From: Immundisolibacteraceae bacterium
GTDB taxonomy: Bacteria > Pseudomonadota > Gammaproteobacteria > Immundisolibacterales > Immundisolibacteraceae
DNA: 5,094 nt
Direction: 5' to 3'
NCBI GenBank assembly: GCA_019090185.1
Contig: JAHRWJ010000316.1
Coordinates: forward strand, 1 to 5,094
Position numbers and translations under genes: made by a program
The notes under the pieces: generated by a model
The model's database searches: none
Seen by the model: only the letters and a program-made list of their open reading frames with translations
What the model was told of the DNA's origin: nothing
Part shown: one piece after another, positions 4,701-5,094 of the stretch
Layout: each line of letters starts with the position of its first letter
How positions within the stretch are numbered: the first letter of the stretch is position 1

Positions 4701-5094
4701 ATGGTTGATATGAGCGTGGCTAAGAACCTGCCTACGTTAAGGCTCGGCATCGTTGGCCTGGGTGTGGCCGGCAGTATGATGGTGATGAACTTGCGGCATC
4801 ACGCCGGAGTTAGGCTGGTGGCCGCCTGTGATCTGAATCCGTCGGCACTGGATAGTTTTGCCGCAGACTTCGGTGCTTTTATCACTAGCGATTTAAGTGA
4901 GTTACTCGCGCTACCCGGGTTAGATGCGGTCTACATCGCCACCCCGCATCAGCTACACCGCCAGCAGGCGATTCAGGCTGCAGAAGCGGGTATTCACATC
5001 ATCGTCGAAAAGCCGCTGGCGCTAACCCTGAGTGATTGCGATCAGATTATCGAGGCCGTATCGGCCAATGGGGTGCAGCTGGTGGTTGGCCATA
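4701..5094 (+). CDS. Gfo/Idh/MocA-family NAD(P)-dependent oxidoreductase, N-terminal part (Pht4-like)
   Basis: The gene runs off the right edge; 131 codons are visible out of about 350-410 usual for the family. The N-terminal Rossmann fold is clear: G19-L-G21-V-A-G24 dinucleotide loop, a second strand ending in A-A-C-D44 (the Asp would bind the ribose of NAD), A-T-P-H-Q-L-H (80-86), E103-K-P105 with the conserved Lys104, and V-V-G-H (128-131). The A-T-P-H-Q-x-H form and the position right after a phthalate-type oxygenase point to a cis-dihydrodiol dehydrogenase like Pht4, which oxidises 4,5-dihydro-4,5-dihydroxyphthalate with NAD. That assignment is inference from family and context. The ATG at 4701 follows only a weak GAG (4692-4694). 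An in-frame ATG at 4710 is an alternative start. The 17-bp gap suggests co-transcription with the oxygenase. Confidence 0.87.
   Translation, partial: MVDMSVAKNLPTLRLGIVGLGVAGSMMVMNLRHHAGVRLVAACDLNPSALDSFAADFGAFITSDLSELLALPGLDAVYIATPHQLHRQQAIQAAEAGIHIIVEKPLALTLSDCDQIIEAVSANGVQLVVGH

Overview
The window looks like a chromosomal catabolic locus of a Gram-negative proteobacterium. A gammaproteobacterium of the marine, aromatic- or steroid-degrading kind is my best guess, from overall protein style, an RND efflux pump end, a secreted periplasmic binding protein and GC content near 50%. This placement is inference; the window holds no taxonomic marker.

Layout. (1) Bases 1-111 are the last 36 codons of an RND-type efflux transporter. 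(2) Bases 112-313 are a non-coding leader with a possible terminator, a weak promoter, an 8-bp inverted repeat and a possible 22-residue Trp-rich leader peptide whose stop runs into the Shine-Dalgarno sequence of the next gene. (3) Bases 314-784 and 852-2117 encode the small (beta) and large (alpha) subunits of a two-subunit Rieske ring-hydroxylating oxygenase. Both resemble salicylate 5-hydroxylase (NagG/NagH) and anthranilate dioxygenase (AndAc/AndAd). The beta-before-alpha order is the reverse of the usual one. (4) A strong bidirectional terminator (stem 2155-2189) separates this unit from a convergent minus-strand gene (2223-2987) for a secreted solute-binding-type protein. (5) A 358-bp divergent intergenic region (2988-3345) carries candidate promoters and two inverted repeats. 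(6) Bases 3346-4683 encode a second Rieske oxygenase, of the single-subunit phthalate 4,5-dioxygenase family. After 17 bp comes the start of a Gfo/Idh/MocA-family NAD(P)-dependent dehydrogenase (4701 onward, cut by the window end).

How the parts may work together. The second oxygenase plus a Gfo/Idh/MocA dehydrogenase repeats the pht3-pht4 logic of the phthalate 4,5-pathway: cis-dihydroxylation of an aromatic carboxylate, then oxidation of the cis-dihydrodiol to a catechol. The first oxygenase is of a type that acts on benzoates with an ortho substituent. A locus for aromatic acids with two separate ring-attack steps is therefore plausible, but the substrates cannot be read from the sequence. 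No ferredoxin or reductase lies in the window, so electron-transfer partners must be encoded elsewhere. The catalytic iron ligands of both oxygenases appear intact.

No RNA gene, insertion sequence, CRISPR array or replication origin was seen. The most unusual feature is the Trp-rich mini-ORF in the leader of the first oxygenase.
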